From the NCBI GenBank assembly GCA_016704565.1, contig JADIZV010000004.1, forward strand, positions 62,001 through 126,000: a stretch of 64,000 nucleotides of DNA. The letters run 5' to 3'. The notes under the pieces were generated by a model. The model saw only the letters and a program-made list of their open reading frames with translations. It searched no databases and had not been told where the DNA came from. The position numbers and the translations under genes are program-made. Of the stretch, positions 16,028 through 23,470 are shown piece by piece (position 1 is the stretch's first letter; the number at the start of each line of letters is the position of its first letter). Origin of the DNA: Candidatus Phosphoribacter baldrii (GTDB lineage Bacteria > Actinomycetota > Actinomycetes > Actinomycetales > Dermatophilaceae).

Positions 16028-17028
16028 TCAACCCTCTGGTGCAGCCGCTCGCAGCGCACACGTGCACGGTTGAGGCGTGCCGGTTGTTGGGTCGTTCGCG
16101 GGCGGGGCACTACCGGTCGCTGCGCCCGCCGGCCCCAGCCGTCGAGCGTGGCTTGCGGCCGGCGCCGGGCAACGCGCTCACCTCGCCCGAGCGGGCACAC
16201 GTGCTGGCGGTGTTGACCAGTGACCGGTTCGTCGACAAGTCCGTCGCGCAGGTGTGGGCGACGCTGTTGGACGAGGGCACCTACCTGTGTTCGATGTCCA
16301 CGATGCACCGCGTCCTGCGCGCGAACCACGCTGCGGGAGAACGTCGCGCACAGGCGACCCACCCGCCACGGACGATCCCTGAGCTGCTCGCGACCCGCCC
16401 GGGGCAGGTCTGGTCCTGGGATATCACCAAGCTACGCGGCCCGGCTCGCGGGGTGTACTACGACCTGTACGTCGTGCTCGACATCTTCTCCCGGTACGTC
16501 GTTGCTTGGACCATCGCTGCACGCGAGGACTCAGACCTGGCCAAGGAGATGCTTGAGCAGGCCATGGGCGTGCACGGTGTGCCGGAGGTGGTCCACGCCG
16601 ACCGGGGCACCTCGATGACCTCCAAGCCAGTCGCGCAGCTGCTGGTCGATTTGGGCGTGACCCGCTCCCACTCCCGGCCCCGGGTGTCCAACGACAACCC
16701 GTACAGCGAGGCCCACTTCAAGACCCTCAAGTACGCGCCCGTCTTCCCCGGGAGTTTCGGTTCGCTGGCCGACGCGCGCGCGTTCAGCGAGAGGTTCTTC
16801 GGCTACTACAACCACGAACACCGCCACGCCGGGATCGGGCTGCACACCCCCGCCTCGGTTCACCACGGCACCGCCCGCGACGTCCGTGCACTGCGCCAAC
16901 AGACCCTCAACGCCGCCTACGCGGCCCGACCTGAAAGGTTCGGCCACCGCCGACCCGAACCCCCGAAACTGCCCACCGAGGCCTGGATCAACCAGCCCTC
17001 ACGAGAGGCCCTCATACAGAGCGCCTGA
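16024..17028 (+). CDS. IS3-family transposase OrfB (DDE integrase core)
   Basis: 334 residues from GTG. HTH-21 region (VEACRLLGRSRAGHYRS), then the rve core with all three acidic residues: VWSWDITKLRG, EVVHADRGTSMTSKPVAQLL, and NDNPYSEAHFKTLKY. C-terminal NHEHRHAGIGLHTPASVHHG is family-typical. Apparently intact. Confidence 0.93.
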   Translation: MINPLVQPLAAHTCTVEACRLLGRSRAGHYRSLRPPAPAVERGLRPAPGNALTSPERAHVLAVLTSDRFVDKSVAQVWATLLDEGTYLCSMSTMHRVLRANHAAGERRAQATHPPRTIPELLATRPGQVWSWDITKLRGPARGVYYDLYVVLDIFSRYVVAWTIAAREDSDLAKEMLEQAMGVHGVPEVVHADRGTSMTSKPVAQLLVDLGVTRSHSRPRVSNDNPYSEAHFKTLKYAPVFPGSFGSLADARAFSERFFGYYNHEHRHAGIGLHTPASVHHGTARDVRALRQQTLNAAYAARPERFGHRRPEPPKLPTEAWINQPSREALIQSA

Positions 17029-17071
17029 CAGACCCGCTGTCTCATCCGGCTTGACAGGTTCCGGGCCGGTG

Positions 17072-17090
17072 TCTTAACGTCGAGAGACCT
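17072..17090. repeat. 19-bp near-palindromic repeat, copy 2
   Basis: TCTTAACGTCGAGAGACCT, one change from the copy at 14899. It ends in the first base of the stop triplet of the leftward 237-residue gene, so it lies directly downstream of that gene. Confidence 0.4.
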
Positions 17091-17803
17091 TAGCCGAACA
17101 GTTCGGACTTCATGAAGCGCGCCGCCTCGCCAAATGCCGCACCGACCTTGCTGAGTTCGTCGATGTCGGTCGACTCAAAATCGTCCACCTCGACCTCTAG
17201 GTCCACCCGCTCCCACACCTGGCCGACCTGACGGAACGAGCCGCACACGCGCACGAATGGGTGGAACTGCCGGCGCGCGTCGATCTCCCACGGGTCGCCG
17301 TCGACCGCGGGCGGGGTCACCGTCAAGGAGTTAGCCCATGGGATCGACGGCACCTGCACCCCCGCCCCGATCCGTGCCGCAATCTCGCCCCGTTCGTGCG
17401 CACGCCCAGCCTCGAACGCCGACTGCACGTCGTCGGCCTTCTTCGCGGCACCGTCCTCGCCCGCCATGTCGGCAGCCGAGACCAGCGCAGCAGCCAGGCG
17501 GCGCGCGTCTGGCACCGTGAGGCACAGGCCGTCCGCGCACCCGGGCCAGACGCCTTCGGCCATGACGAAGGTCGGTTCCTCGATGCCCGTGTCATGGACG
17601 TAGCGCCGGATCCACACGCGGGCCGGGCGAGGGTTGGGTTCGGTCTGACGCCACGAGTCGACATCCGCGGAGTCGTATGACACTCCGCGGTCCTCCTCGC
17701 ACTCTGCGTCGTCGCGGAACGGCCGATCCAGCGCGGGAGACGCCCAGCGGGGTCGCTCCGGGACGCGTGTATCAGTGGTGCACGTCGTGGTTTCCTTGCT
17801 CAT
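17090..17803 (-). CDS. Actinobacterial mobile-element protein (DUF6907-like), unknown
   Basis: 237 residues, ATG start. The recognisable part is near residues 85-115, ADGLCLTVPDARRLAAALVS, a motif seen in many proteins of actinobacterial prophages and integrative elements. The C-terminal third is acidic and helical (RVDLEVEVDDFESTDIDELS). No membrane segment. No known role; family assignment is from memory of the motif. Confidence 0.65.
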   Translation of the reverse strand: MSKETTTCTTDTRVPERPRWASPALDRPFRDDAECEEDRGVSYDSADVDSWRQTEPNPRPARVWIRRYVHDTGIEEPTFVMAEGVWPGCADGLCLTVPDARRLAAALVSAADMAGEDGAAKKADDVQSAFEAGRAHERGEIAARIGAGVQVPSIPWANSLTVTPPAVDGDPWEIDARRQFHPFVRVCGSFRQVGQVWERVDLEVEVDDFESTDIDELSKVGAAFGEAARFMKSELFG

Positions 17804-17913
17804 GATCGTTCGCCTTCCATCTAGGTGTTCGGTCTAGGCCTCGGTCGGTGCTCTAACACCGGCCGGGGCCGCTTGTGTTCTTCCTACGCCGCCCCCAGCG
17901 CGGGGCGGTTGCT

Positions 17914-18120
17914 CTATCGGGCCATATCTCGCTGTCGGCGACGACGGGGACGGTTGCTCGTCTTGTCCAGGTAGGCGGCGATGCTGTCGATGTCGACCAG
18001 CCATTTCCCCGCGACCTTGGATGCCACGAGGTCGCCGGACGCGATCAGGCGTAGGACCGCCCGCTCGCTGCACCGGAGTTGGGCCGATACCTCGGGGACC
18101 AGGACGCGGCAGTTGCTCAT
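17914..18120 (-). CDS. Second excisionase-like HTH protein near the right end
   Basis: Sixty-eight residues: VLVPEVSAQLRCSERAVLRL, IASGDLVASKVAGKWLVDID, SIAAYLDKTSNRPRRRRQRD. HTH-17/excisionase fold with a strongly basic tail. The ATG overlaps the stop of the gene upstream (ATGA) and GGAGATG lies at a good distance. A 90-base spacer with no gene separates it from the 237-residue gene. Confidence 0.75.
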   Translation of the reverse strand: MSNCRVLVPEVSAQLRCSERAVLRLIASGDLVASKVAGKWLVDIDSIAAYLDKTSNRPRRRRQRDMAR

Positions 18121-18452
18121 CGGCACATCTCCGCGAAGGCGTCGGGCTGTGCCCGGAACCACGCCTCGACGTCATCGAGACGGACGCTGTAGACCTTCCG
18201 GCCCCCGCTGCCCAGGGCGACGGCGGGCAGGTCACCGGCCGCGATGGCCTGGCGAAGCGTCCAGTCGGAGACGCCGTAGATCCGCGCGGCGTCGCGCAGG
18301 TTGCGCCTCACTGGTGGGAGGGGCTCTTGCTTTGCGTCATCGCCTGGCTTGCCACTGACACTTGACCGTTCGGCCGGGTCCTCGGGACCAGCCACGGCAC
18401 GCCGGCCGCGACAGCCGCAGGTGCGGCACTCCTGTTCCGTGATGGCGCGCAT
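18117..18452 (-). CDS. Third excisionase-family HTH protein, adjacent to attR
   Basis: About 111 residues from an ATG preceded by GAGGACGAAGG. N-terminal Cys cluster (ECRTCGCRGRRA), then a C-terminal HTH-17 domain: RRNLRDAARIYGVSDWTLRQ, AIAAGDLPAVALGSGGRKVY, SVRLDDVEAWFRA. A longer in-frame reading to 18569 would run into the arm sites and is less likely. Forms an operon with the next HTH gene, transcribed towards the island interior. Confidence 0.7.
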   Translation of the reverse strand: MRAITEQECRTCGCRGRRAVAGPEDPAERSSVSGKPGDDAKQEPLPPVRRNLRDAARIYGVSDWTLRQAIAAGDLPAVALGSGGRKVYSVRLDDVEAWFRAQPDAFAEMCR

Positions 18453-18550
18453 GGCCTTCGTCCTCTCGCTGGTTGGTTCTCGATCTACCGGCAAGGTCTG
18501 ACAGCGGGTTTGAGCCCGTGACGCACCAGCGACGCACGTGCCTGCACCCA

Positions 18551-18570
18551 ACTGGCACGTATCTGGCATG
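18551..18570. repeat. Tandem 9-mers near attR, candidate integrase arm sites
   Basis: ACTGGCACG and TCTGGCATG with an 11-base period, one change each from the TCTGGCACG pair beside attL. They lie two bases outside the att repeat. Confidence 0.5.
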
Positions 18571-18572
18571 AC

Positions 18573-18642
18573 AACGGCCCCTGCCTTGCGTTTCCGCAGG
18601 TCAGGGGCCGTTTCGAGGTGGTGGGCGATACTGGGTTTGAAC
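18573..18642. repeat. Right attachment repeat (attR), inside and beyond tRNA-Val
   Basis: Direct copy of 4397-4466. The identical 48-bp core includes the tRNA 3' end and T-arm half; beyond it the tRNA continues intact, so this copy restores the functional gene. The terminator-like hairpin left of the core (GGCCCCTGCC/GGTCAGGGGCC) was brought by the element. Confidence 0.9.
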
Positions 18643-18693
18643 CAGTGACCTCTTCCGTGTCAAGGAAGCGCGCTACCACTGCGCTAATCGCCC
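18619..18693 (-). tRNA. tRNA-Val(GAC), integration target
   Basis: Folds as a standard 75-base cloverleaf with encoded CCA: acceptor GGGCGAT/ATCGCCC, anticodon arm CTTCC-TTGACAC-GGAAG (anticodon GAC), T arm ACTGG-TTCAAAC-CCAGT. Last of three leftward tRNA genes (Gly, Cys, Val), probably one transcript. Confidence 0.95.
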
Positions 18694-18722
18694 TCGGTAC
18701 TGCTGACTCCAGATGGAGCCCG

Positions 18723-18793
18723 AGGTGGAGACGGGATTTGAACCCGTGTACGCGGCTTTGCAGGCCGCTGCCTCGCCTCTCGGCCACTCCACC
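18723..18793 (-). tRNA. tRNA-Cys(GCA)
   Basis: Acceptor GGTGGAG/CTCCACC, anticodon arm GCGGC-CTGCAAA-GCCGC (anticodon GCA), T arm ACGGG-TTCAAAT-CCCGT. No CCA encoded. Lies 29 bases upstream of tRNA-Val. Confidence 0.95.
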
Positions 18794-18813
18794 GTGAAGG
18801 CGGTCTACCTCCG

Positions 18814-18886
18814 AGCGGACGACGAGGCTCGAACTCGCGACCTCAACCTTGGCAAGGTTGCGCTCTACCAACTGAGCTACGTCCGC
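18814..18886 (-). tRNA. tRNA-Gly(GCC)
   Basis: Acceptor GCGGACG/CGTCCGC, D arm GCTCAGTTGGTAGAGC, anticodon arm CAACC-TTGCCAA-GGTTG (anticodon GCC), T arm GCGAG-TTCGAGC-CTCGT. First gene of the tRNA group. An insertion sequence begins 80 bases upstream. Confidence 0.95.
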
Positions 18887-18966
18887 AGGAACACCACCGG
18901 TGTAACTTCCCCGTCTGGTGCGAAAGTAGACACTAGCGGACGGACCGGGGCGTGTCCAAACCGCGA

Positions 18967-20334
18967 GTTGACTCATCCAAGTTGCCCGCGTGATGGGGTT
19001 CGTTGACTCATCCAAGGATGCCCGCGTGGGTCACCATGACGGATGGAGCTCACGTTGGCGACACGGCGACAGATCACCAAGGCGCAGGTCGATCGGTATC
19101 GCACGGGCACGAAGGCCGAGAAGACGGCTGTGTTGGACGCGATCTGCCAGGTGACCGGCTGGCACCGTGACCATGCCCGTAAGGCGTTACGTCAACGGTT
19201 GGCCGGTCCGGCACCGGTTCGGGCCCCGCGGGTGGCGACCTTCCGGTACGACCAGAGGGTCATCGACGCCCTGGTGACTTGTTGGAGCGTGCTGGACGGC
19301 CCGACCGGCAAACGACTACGCCCGGGCCTGCCGACACTGGTACCGACTCTGCTGACCCATCAGGAACTGACCTGCCCCCCGCACGTGATCGACCAGTTGT
19401 TGGGCATGTCCGCGGCCACCATCGACCGGCGGCTCCGTCCCTTCCGGACCGGCCTGGTGGCCACCAAAGGCCAGTCGATGACCCGCCCCGGCAGCATGCT
19501 CAAGTCCGCGATCCCCATGAAGACCTGGCACGACTGGGACGACACCCGCCCCGGGTTCCTGCAAATCGACCTGGTCGGCCACGACGGCGGCAACAACAAC
19601 GGCGCGTTCCACTACACCCTGAACGCCACCGACGTCGCCACCGGATGGACCGAATCAATCACGGTGCGCACCAAGGGAGAACGCATCGTCTCCGCCGGCC
19701 TGGAACAACTACGACTGGCGTTCCCGTTCGCGGTCCTGGGCATCCACAGCGACAACGGGTCCGAGTTCATCAACCACCACCTACTGCGCTGGTGCGACAC
19801 CCGTCAGATCACCTTCAGCCGCGGCCGCTCCAACCACAGCAACGACCAAGCCCACATCGAACAGAAGAACTGGTCCGAGGTCCGCCGAGCCGTCGGCTAC
19901 TACCGCTACGACACCACCCGAGAACTCGACCTACTCAACGAACTGTGGCCCCTGCAGTCGATCCTGGACAACCTGTTCCTCCCCCAACAGAAACTCGCCA
20001 CCAAGACCCGCAACGGCGCCAAAGTCACCAAAACCTACGACCAGGGCGCGACCCCCTACACCAGACTCACCCGCGACCACCCCGACGCCCTGCACCCCCA
20101 CGACCACGCCGCCCTACACGCCCGACTCACCGAGATCAACCCAGCCGGCCTCCGCCGACAGATCAGCGCCATCCAAGCCACCCTGATCGAACTAGCCCGC
20201 CGCCGCGGCAAAGTCGAACAACGCCCCAAGGCCAACGCCACCTACCTGAGCAGACGGAAAATGACCACCCCCAAACGGGCAACTACCGATGAGTCAACGA
20301 CCCACAACACGCGGGCATCTTGACATGAGTCAAC
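18967..20334 (+). mobile_element. Insertion sequence with duplicated bipartite ends
   Basis: Each end carries two copies of GTTGACTCAT, each followed at about 16 bases by TGCCCGCGTG or a close variant (left: 18967 and 19002; right, inverted: 20289 and 20325). No flanking target duplication was found. The ends look like tandem transposase-binding sites. It lies between the tRNA group and ppk2. Confidence 0.8.
19043..20323 (+). CDS. DDE integrase-core transposase
   Basis: 426 residues. N-terminal HTH (TRRQITKAQVDRYRTGTKAE; CQVTGWHRDHARKALRQRL), then an rve-type core with FLQIDLVGHDGGNNNGAFHY (Asp), VLGIHSDNGSEFINHHLLRW (Asp), and SNDQAHIEQKNWSEVRRAVG (Glu). Similar proteins are annotated simply as integrase-catalytic-domain transposases; I do not assign an IS family firmly. 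Appears intact. Confidence 0.9.
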   Translation: MELTLATRRQITKAQVDRYRTGTKAEKTAVLDAICQVTGWHRDHARKALRQRLAGPAPVRAPRVATFRYDQRVIDALVTCWSVLDGPTGKRLRPGLPTLVPTLLTHQELTCPPHVIDQLLGMSAATIDRRLRPFRTGLVATKGQSMTRPGSMLKSAIPMKTWHDWDDTRPGFLQIDLVGHDGGNNNGAFHYTLNATDVATGWTESITVRTKGERIVSAGLEQLRLAFPFAVLGIHSDNGSEFINHHLLRWCDTRQITFSRGRSNHSNDQAHIEQKNWSEVRRAVGYYRYDTTRELDLLNELWPLQSILDNLFLPQQKLATKTRNGAKVTKTYDQGATPYTRLTRDHPDALHPHDHAALHARLTEINPAGLRRQISAIQATLIELARRRGKVEQRPKANATYLSRRKMTTPKRATTDESTTHNTRAS

Positions 20335-20383
20335 ATGAACCGCCCCGATCCAGCCCGCCAGGCCTAGCCCTGACCCGACCGGC

Positions 20384-21472
20384 TCAGCTGTCCGCGAGCC
20401 GGGCCTTCTCCACCTCGATGTCGTAGTCCGGCACCGGCCAGTCCGGGCTCATCGCCCGCAACTTCTCAAGGATCAGTTGCTGCACGGCATACCGCGCGTA
20501 CCACTTGTTGTTCGCCGGGATGACGTACCACGGGGCGGCCACGGTCGAGGTGCGCGCGAGCATCACCTGGAACGCCTTCATGTAGTCATCCCAGTAGGCA
20601 CGGTTGTCGGTGTCGCCTGGCGTGTACTTGAACCTCTTGTCGGGGCGGTCCAGCCGCTCCATGAGGCGGGCCTTCTGCTCGTCGCGCGAGATGTACATGA
20701 ACACCTTGAGGATCTCGGTGCCCGAGTCGATCACCTCGCGCTCGAAGGCGTTGATGACTGCGTAGCGCTTGGTGATCTCGCCCGCGGGGACGAGCTTGCG
20801 GACCTTGGTGATCAGCACGTCCTCGTAATGCGAACGGTCGAAAACGCCGATCTGTCCGGGCCCCGGCAGGGCCTTACGGACGCGCCACAGGAAGTCGTGC
20901 TGGCGCTCCTCCTCGGTGGGCGCCTTGAACGCGGTGGCCTTGATGCCGGCCGGGTCGCAGTTGGTCATGACGTGTCGGACGATGCCGCCCTTGCCCGCGC
21001 TGTCCAGGCCCTGCAGGACGATGAGCAGGCTGCGCTTGCCGCCGCCCTTGGTCTCGGCGAAGAGTCGCTCCTGCCACTCGCCGATCTCGGGGGCGAAGGC
21101 CTCCAACGCCTTCTCGCCCTCCTTGCGCCCCTCGTCGAAGCCGGGCGTCGACTCAGGGTCGAAGTCGGCGAGCACGAAGCCTCGGCGCACACGCAGGACG
21201 GAACTGATGGGTTCCGCGGGCAGCAGTTCCTTGTCCACGGGCTCCACGTCGACCGGCACGTCGTAGACGTTCGGCGCGGCCAGCGCAGCGGGAGCGGAGG
21301 CAAGTGGTTCGGCCTTCGAAGAGCCCCGCTTGGACGCCTTGCTCTTGCTGGCGCCTTTACCCGAGCCCTTGGTGGCCTTAGAGACCTTGACGGCCTTGAC
21401 CGCCTTAGCGGCCTTGTCGGATTCCTTCTTCTTGGCTGCCTTCTTGGCGCCCTTGCTCTTGCTCTTTGACAT
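20384..21472 (-). CDS. ppk2: Polyphosphate kinase 2
   Basis: 362 residues. The C-terminal 260 residues are a PPK2 kinase: Walker A GLDSAGKGG, Walker B GVFDRSHYEDVLI, lid RDEQKARLMERLDRPDKRFK, and NNKWYARYAVQQLILEKL. It transfers phosphate between polyphosphate and nucleotides. The first 60 residues are a Lys/Ala/Ser-rich tail (SKSKGAKKAAKKKESDKAAK), probably disordered and polyanion-binding. A longer frame begins 33 codons upstream, but the ATG before the Lys-rich tail is the natural start. Confidence 0.93.
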   Translation of the reverse strand: MSKSKSKGAKKAAKKKESDKAAKAVKAVKVSKATKGSGKGASKSKASKRGSSKAEPLASAPAALAAPNVYDVPVDVEPVDKELLPAEPISSVLRVRRGFVLADFDPESTPGFDEGRKEGEKALEAFAPEIGEWQERLFAETKGGGKRSLLIVLQGLDSAGKGGIVRHVMTNCDPAGIKATAFKAPTEEERQHDFLWRVRKALPGPGQIGVFDRSHYEDVLITKVRKLVPAGEITKRYAVINAFEREVIDSGTEILKVFMYISRDEQKARLMERLDRPDKRFKYTPGDTDNRAYWDDYMKAFQVMLARTSTVAAPWYVIPANNKWYARYAVQQLILEKLRAMSPDWPVPDYDIEVEKARLADS

Positions 21473-21557
21473 GCAGACATCTTGCCGTAACGTCCCCGTC
21501 AGTTCGAGGGCACCTTCGCAAACACGCCGACACGGGCTAGGCCCGCATACTTCGGTG

Positions 21558-22316
21558 ATGGACCTGCTCATCGCGCCCCCGGAAATCCAGCGTCATCACC
21601 CGGTCGGGAGCCGGCTGGATCTGCGAGGTCTCGCCGCGGCATACGGCCGACCGACCGGCGCACAACGCTGGGTGAGCGTCAACATGGTCAGCACCATCGA
21701 CGGCGCGGCGACCGGCGCCGACGGCGTCACGGGATCGATCAACAGCCCCGCTGACAAGATCGTTTTCGACCTGCTGCGCGCGCTATCGGACATCGTCGTC
21801 GTCGGCGCGGGGACGGCGCGCACGGAGGGTTATGGCCCGCTCACCCTCGACCCGGAGAATGCCGCGCTGCGCACCGATCTCGGCCGCGCGCCAACGCTGC
21901 CGCTCGCCCTGGTGACCCGGTCGGGCGACATCCCTGATCGGTTGCGACAGAGCGCAACCGGCAGCGTCATGGTCATCACCGCCGCCTCGTGCCCTGCCCT
22001 CGCGCAACTGCGCGCCGACCTCGGTGAGGAACACGTCGTCGTGGCGGGCGGGGCCGCCGTGGACCTTGTGGAAGCCGTAAACACGTTGGCGCGCAGGGGT
22101 TTCCAGCACATCCACTCAGAGGGCGGGCCACGCCTGTTCGGCGACTTGCTGCGGGCCGATGTCGTCGACGAACTGTGCCTGACGTTGGCACCGCACCTCG
22201 TCGGTGGCCGACACAAGCGCATCGTCAAGGCCGATGATCTGCGCGTCTCGCTCGTCCCGCATGTCCTGCTGCACGCCGACGGCGACCTCATCGGGCGGTG
22301 GCTCGTCAGCCGCTGA
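21558..22316 (+). CDS. RibD C-terminal/dihydrofolate-reductase-like pyrimidine reductase
   Basis: 252 residues. Features of the RibD reductase fold: VSVNMVSTIDGAATGADGVT, NSPADKIVFDLLRALSDIVV, VGAGTARTEGYGPL and HSEGGPRLFGDLLRADVVDE. Family members use NADPH on riboflavin intermediates or unknown substrates; without a deaminase domain or rib operon here the substrate is open. Divergent from ppk2 with about 85 bases between starts. Confidence 0.85.
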   Translation: MDLLIAPPEIQRHHPVGSRLDLRGLAAAYGRPTGAQRWVSVNMVSTIDGAATGADGVTGSINSPADKIVFDLLRALSDIVVVGAGTARTEGYGPLTLDPENAALRTDLGRAPTLPLALVTRSGDIPDRLRQSATGSVMVITAASCPALAQLRADLGEEHVVVAGGAAVDLVEAVNTLARRGFQHIHSEGGPRLFGDLLRADVVDELCLTLAPHLVGGRHKRIVKADDLRVSLVPHVLLHADGDLIGRWLVSR

Positions 22317-22375
22317 CCCGGCAAGCCTGGCCGTCGCTCACGACCGACCGTCGCGTCATGGCGCACAATGGCCCG

Positions 22376-23437
22376 ATGCGCCAGCCCATCGATCTCCCCG
22401 TCCAGCCGATGCTTGCCAAGGCGGTCGCCGAGGTGCCGGTCGGCGACAACCTGGCCTACGAGCCCAAGTGGGACGGGTTCCGCTGCATCGTTCTGCGCGA
22501 CGGCGACGACATCGAGTTGGCCAGCCGCGGCACCAAACCACTCACCCGCTACTTCCCCGAAGTCGTCGAGCACGTCCGCCAGTTGCTGCCGCAGCGGTGT
22601 GCCGTCGACGCCGAGATCGTCGTGCGTTCCGGAGGCCCTGGCGCCGAACGCCTCGATTGGGAACGACTGTCCCAACGCATCCATCCGGCCGAATCACGGG
22701 TTCGCAAACTGTCCGTCGAAACCCCCGCTGAGTTGGTCTGTTTCGACCTCCTCGCCGAGGGCGACGAGAGCCTGCTCGGTATGCCGTTCGGCCAGCGCCG
22801 CGCACGCCTCGAGGCGGCGTTGGGCCATCTCACCGACACCGACCCGATCCACCTCACGCGGATGACGACCGACCCGGCGATCGCGCGCGACTGGTTCGAA
22901 CGGTTCGAAGGAGCCGGTCTGGACGGAGTCGTCGCGAAGCCGCTTGACGCGGCATACACCCCGGGGAAGCGCAGCATGCTCAAGGTGAAGCACAAGCGCA
23001 CGGCGGACGCGGTGGTCTTCGGCTACCGCGTGCACACCTCAGGGCAGGGCGTGGGGTCGCTGCTGCTGGGGCTCTATGGCGAGTGGAACGGCGAGCGCCT
23101 GCTCATCCCCGTTGGCGGGATCGCGGCCTTCCCGATGGCCACCAGACGCGCGCTGATCGAGGAGTTCGCGCCGCTCGTCGTGCTCGACGACGAGGGCCAG
23201 GCCCGGCACGCGGCGACCGAGCGGTCCCGCTTCTCCTCCAACAAGGACAGCTCCTTCGTGCCGGTGCGCCCCGAACGCGTGGTCGAGGTGGCCTTCGACC
23301 AGATGGAGGGACACCGGTTCCGGCACGCGGTGACATTCCTGCGCTGGCGACCCGACCGCGACCCGGAGTCCTGCGAACTCGACCAGGTCGACCGGGCCCC
23401 GGCCTACGACCTCGGCGAAGTGCTCACCGTCGGCTGA
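22376..23437 (+). CDS. ATP-dependent DNA ligase (LigC/LigD-ligase type)
   Basis: About 353 residues. Adenylation domain with nucleotidyl-lysine motif EPKWDGFRCIVLRDG (motif I), VDAEIVV (III), VCFDLLAEGDESLLG (IIIa), GLDGVVAKPLD (IV) and SMLKVKHKRTADAVVFGYRV (V), then an OB domain. Such ligases seal breaks in repair by end joining. It is convergent with a LigD-type polymerase gene, so ligase and polymerase activities, often one LigD chain, are separate here. Start chosen at MRQPIDLPVQPML; an ATG six codons earlier is possible. Confidence 0.9.
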   Translation: MRQPIDLPVQPMLAKAVAEVPVGDNLAYEPKWDGFRCIVLRDGDDIELASRGTKPLTRYFPEVVEHVRQLLPQRCAVDAEIVVRSGGPGAERLDWERLSQRIHPAESRVRKLSVETPAELVCFDLLAEGDESLLGMPFGQRRARLEAALGHLTDTDPIHLTRMTTDPAIARDWFERFEGAGLDGVVAKPLDAAYTPGKRSMLKVKHKRTADAVVFGYRVHTSGQGVGSLLLGLYGEWNGERLLIPVGGIAAFPMATRRALIEEFAPLVVLDDEGQARHAATERSRFSSNKDSSFVPVRPERVVEVAFDQMEGHRFRHAVTFLRWRPDRDPESCELDQVDRAPAYDLGEVLTVG

Positions 23438-23470
23438 CGGCCGAGGTCTGCCCACGCGGAGCCAACGCCG

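Larger units (their letters stand above)
15560..17044 (+). mobile_element. IS3-family insertion sequence
   Basis: Two overlapping transposase genes lie between short inverted ends (TGAGACAG at 15562; CTGTCTCA at 17037-17044, extending imperfectly). The exact ends and target duplication cannot be fixed by eye. Length about 1.48 kb fits the family. Confidence 0.8.
4419..18594. mobile_element. 14.2-kb tRNA-Val integrated satellite/prophage-like island
   Basis: Bounded by the identical att cores, one period of 14,176 bp. Gene order left to right: integrase, zinc-ribbon protein, excisionase, unknown, replication-initiator-like gene with dyads, WhiB-like, zinc-finger protein, HTH protein, HK97-type prohead protease and two small genes. 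Then follow two leftward membrane proteins, insertion sequences mixed with unknown cargo, and two leftward HTH genes next to the right end. There is no capsid, portal, terminase, tail or lysis gene. The plan matches small prophage-like elements such as phiRv1/phiRv2 of Mycobacterium tuberculosis. The host word CGGCATAC occurs only once inside, in the integrase gene. Confidence 0.85.

Noticed and set aside
18950..20350. Target-site duplication around the IS next to the tRNA genes
   Set aside because: Flanking bases on the two sides (ending CCGCGA at left, starting ATGAAC at right) do not match at any usual length.
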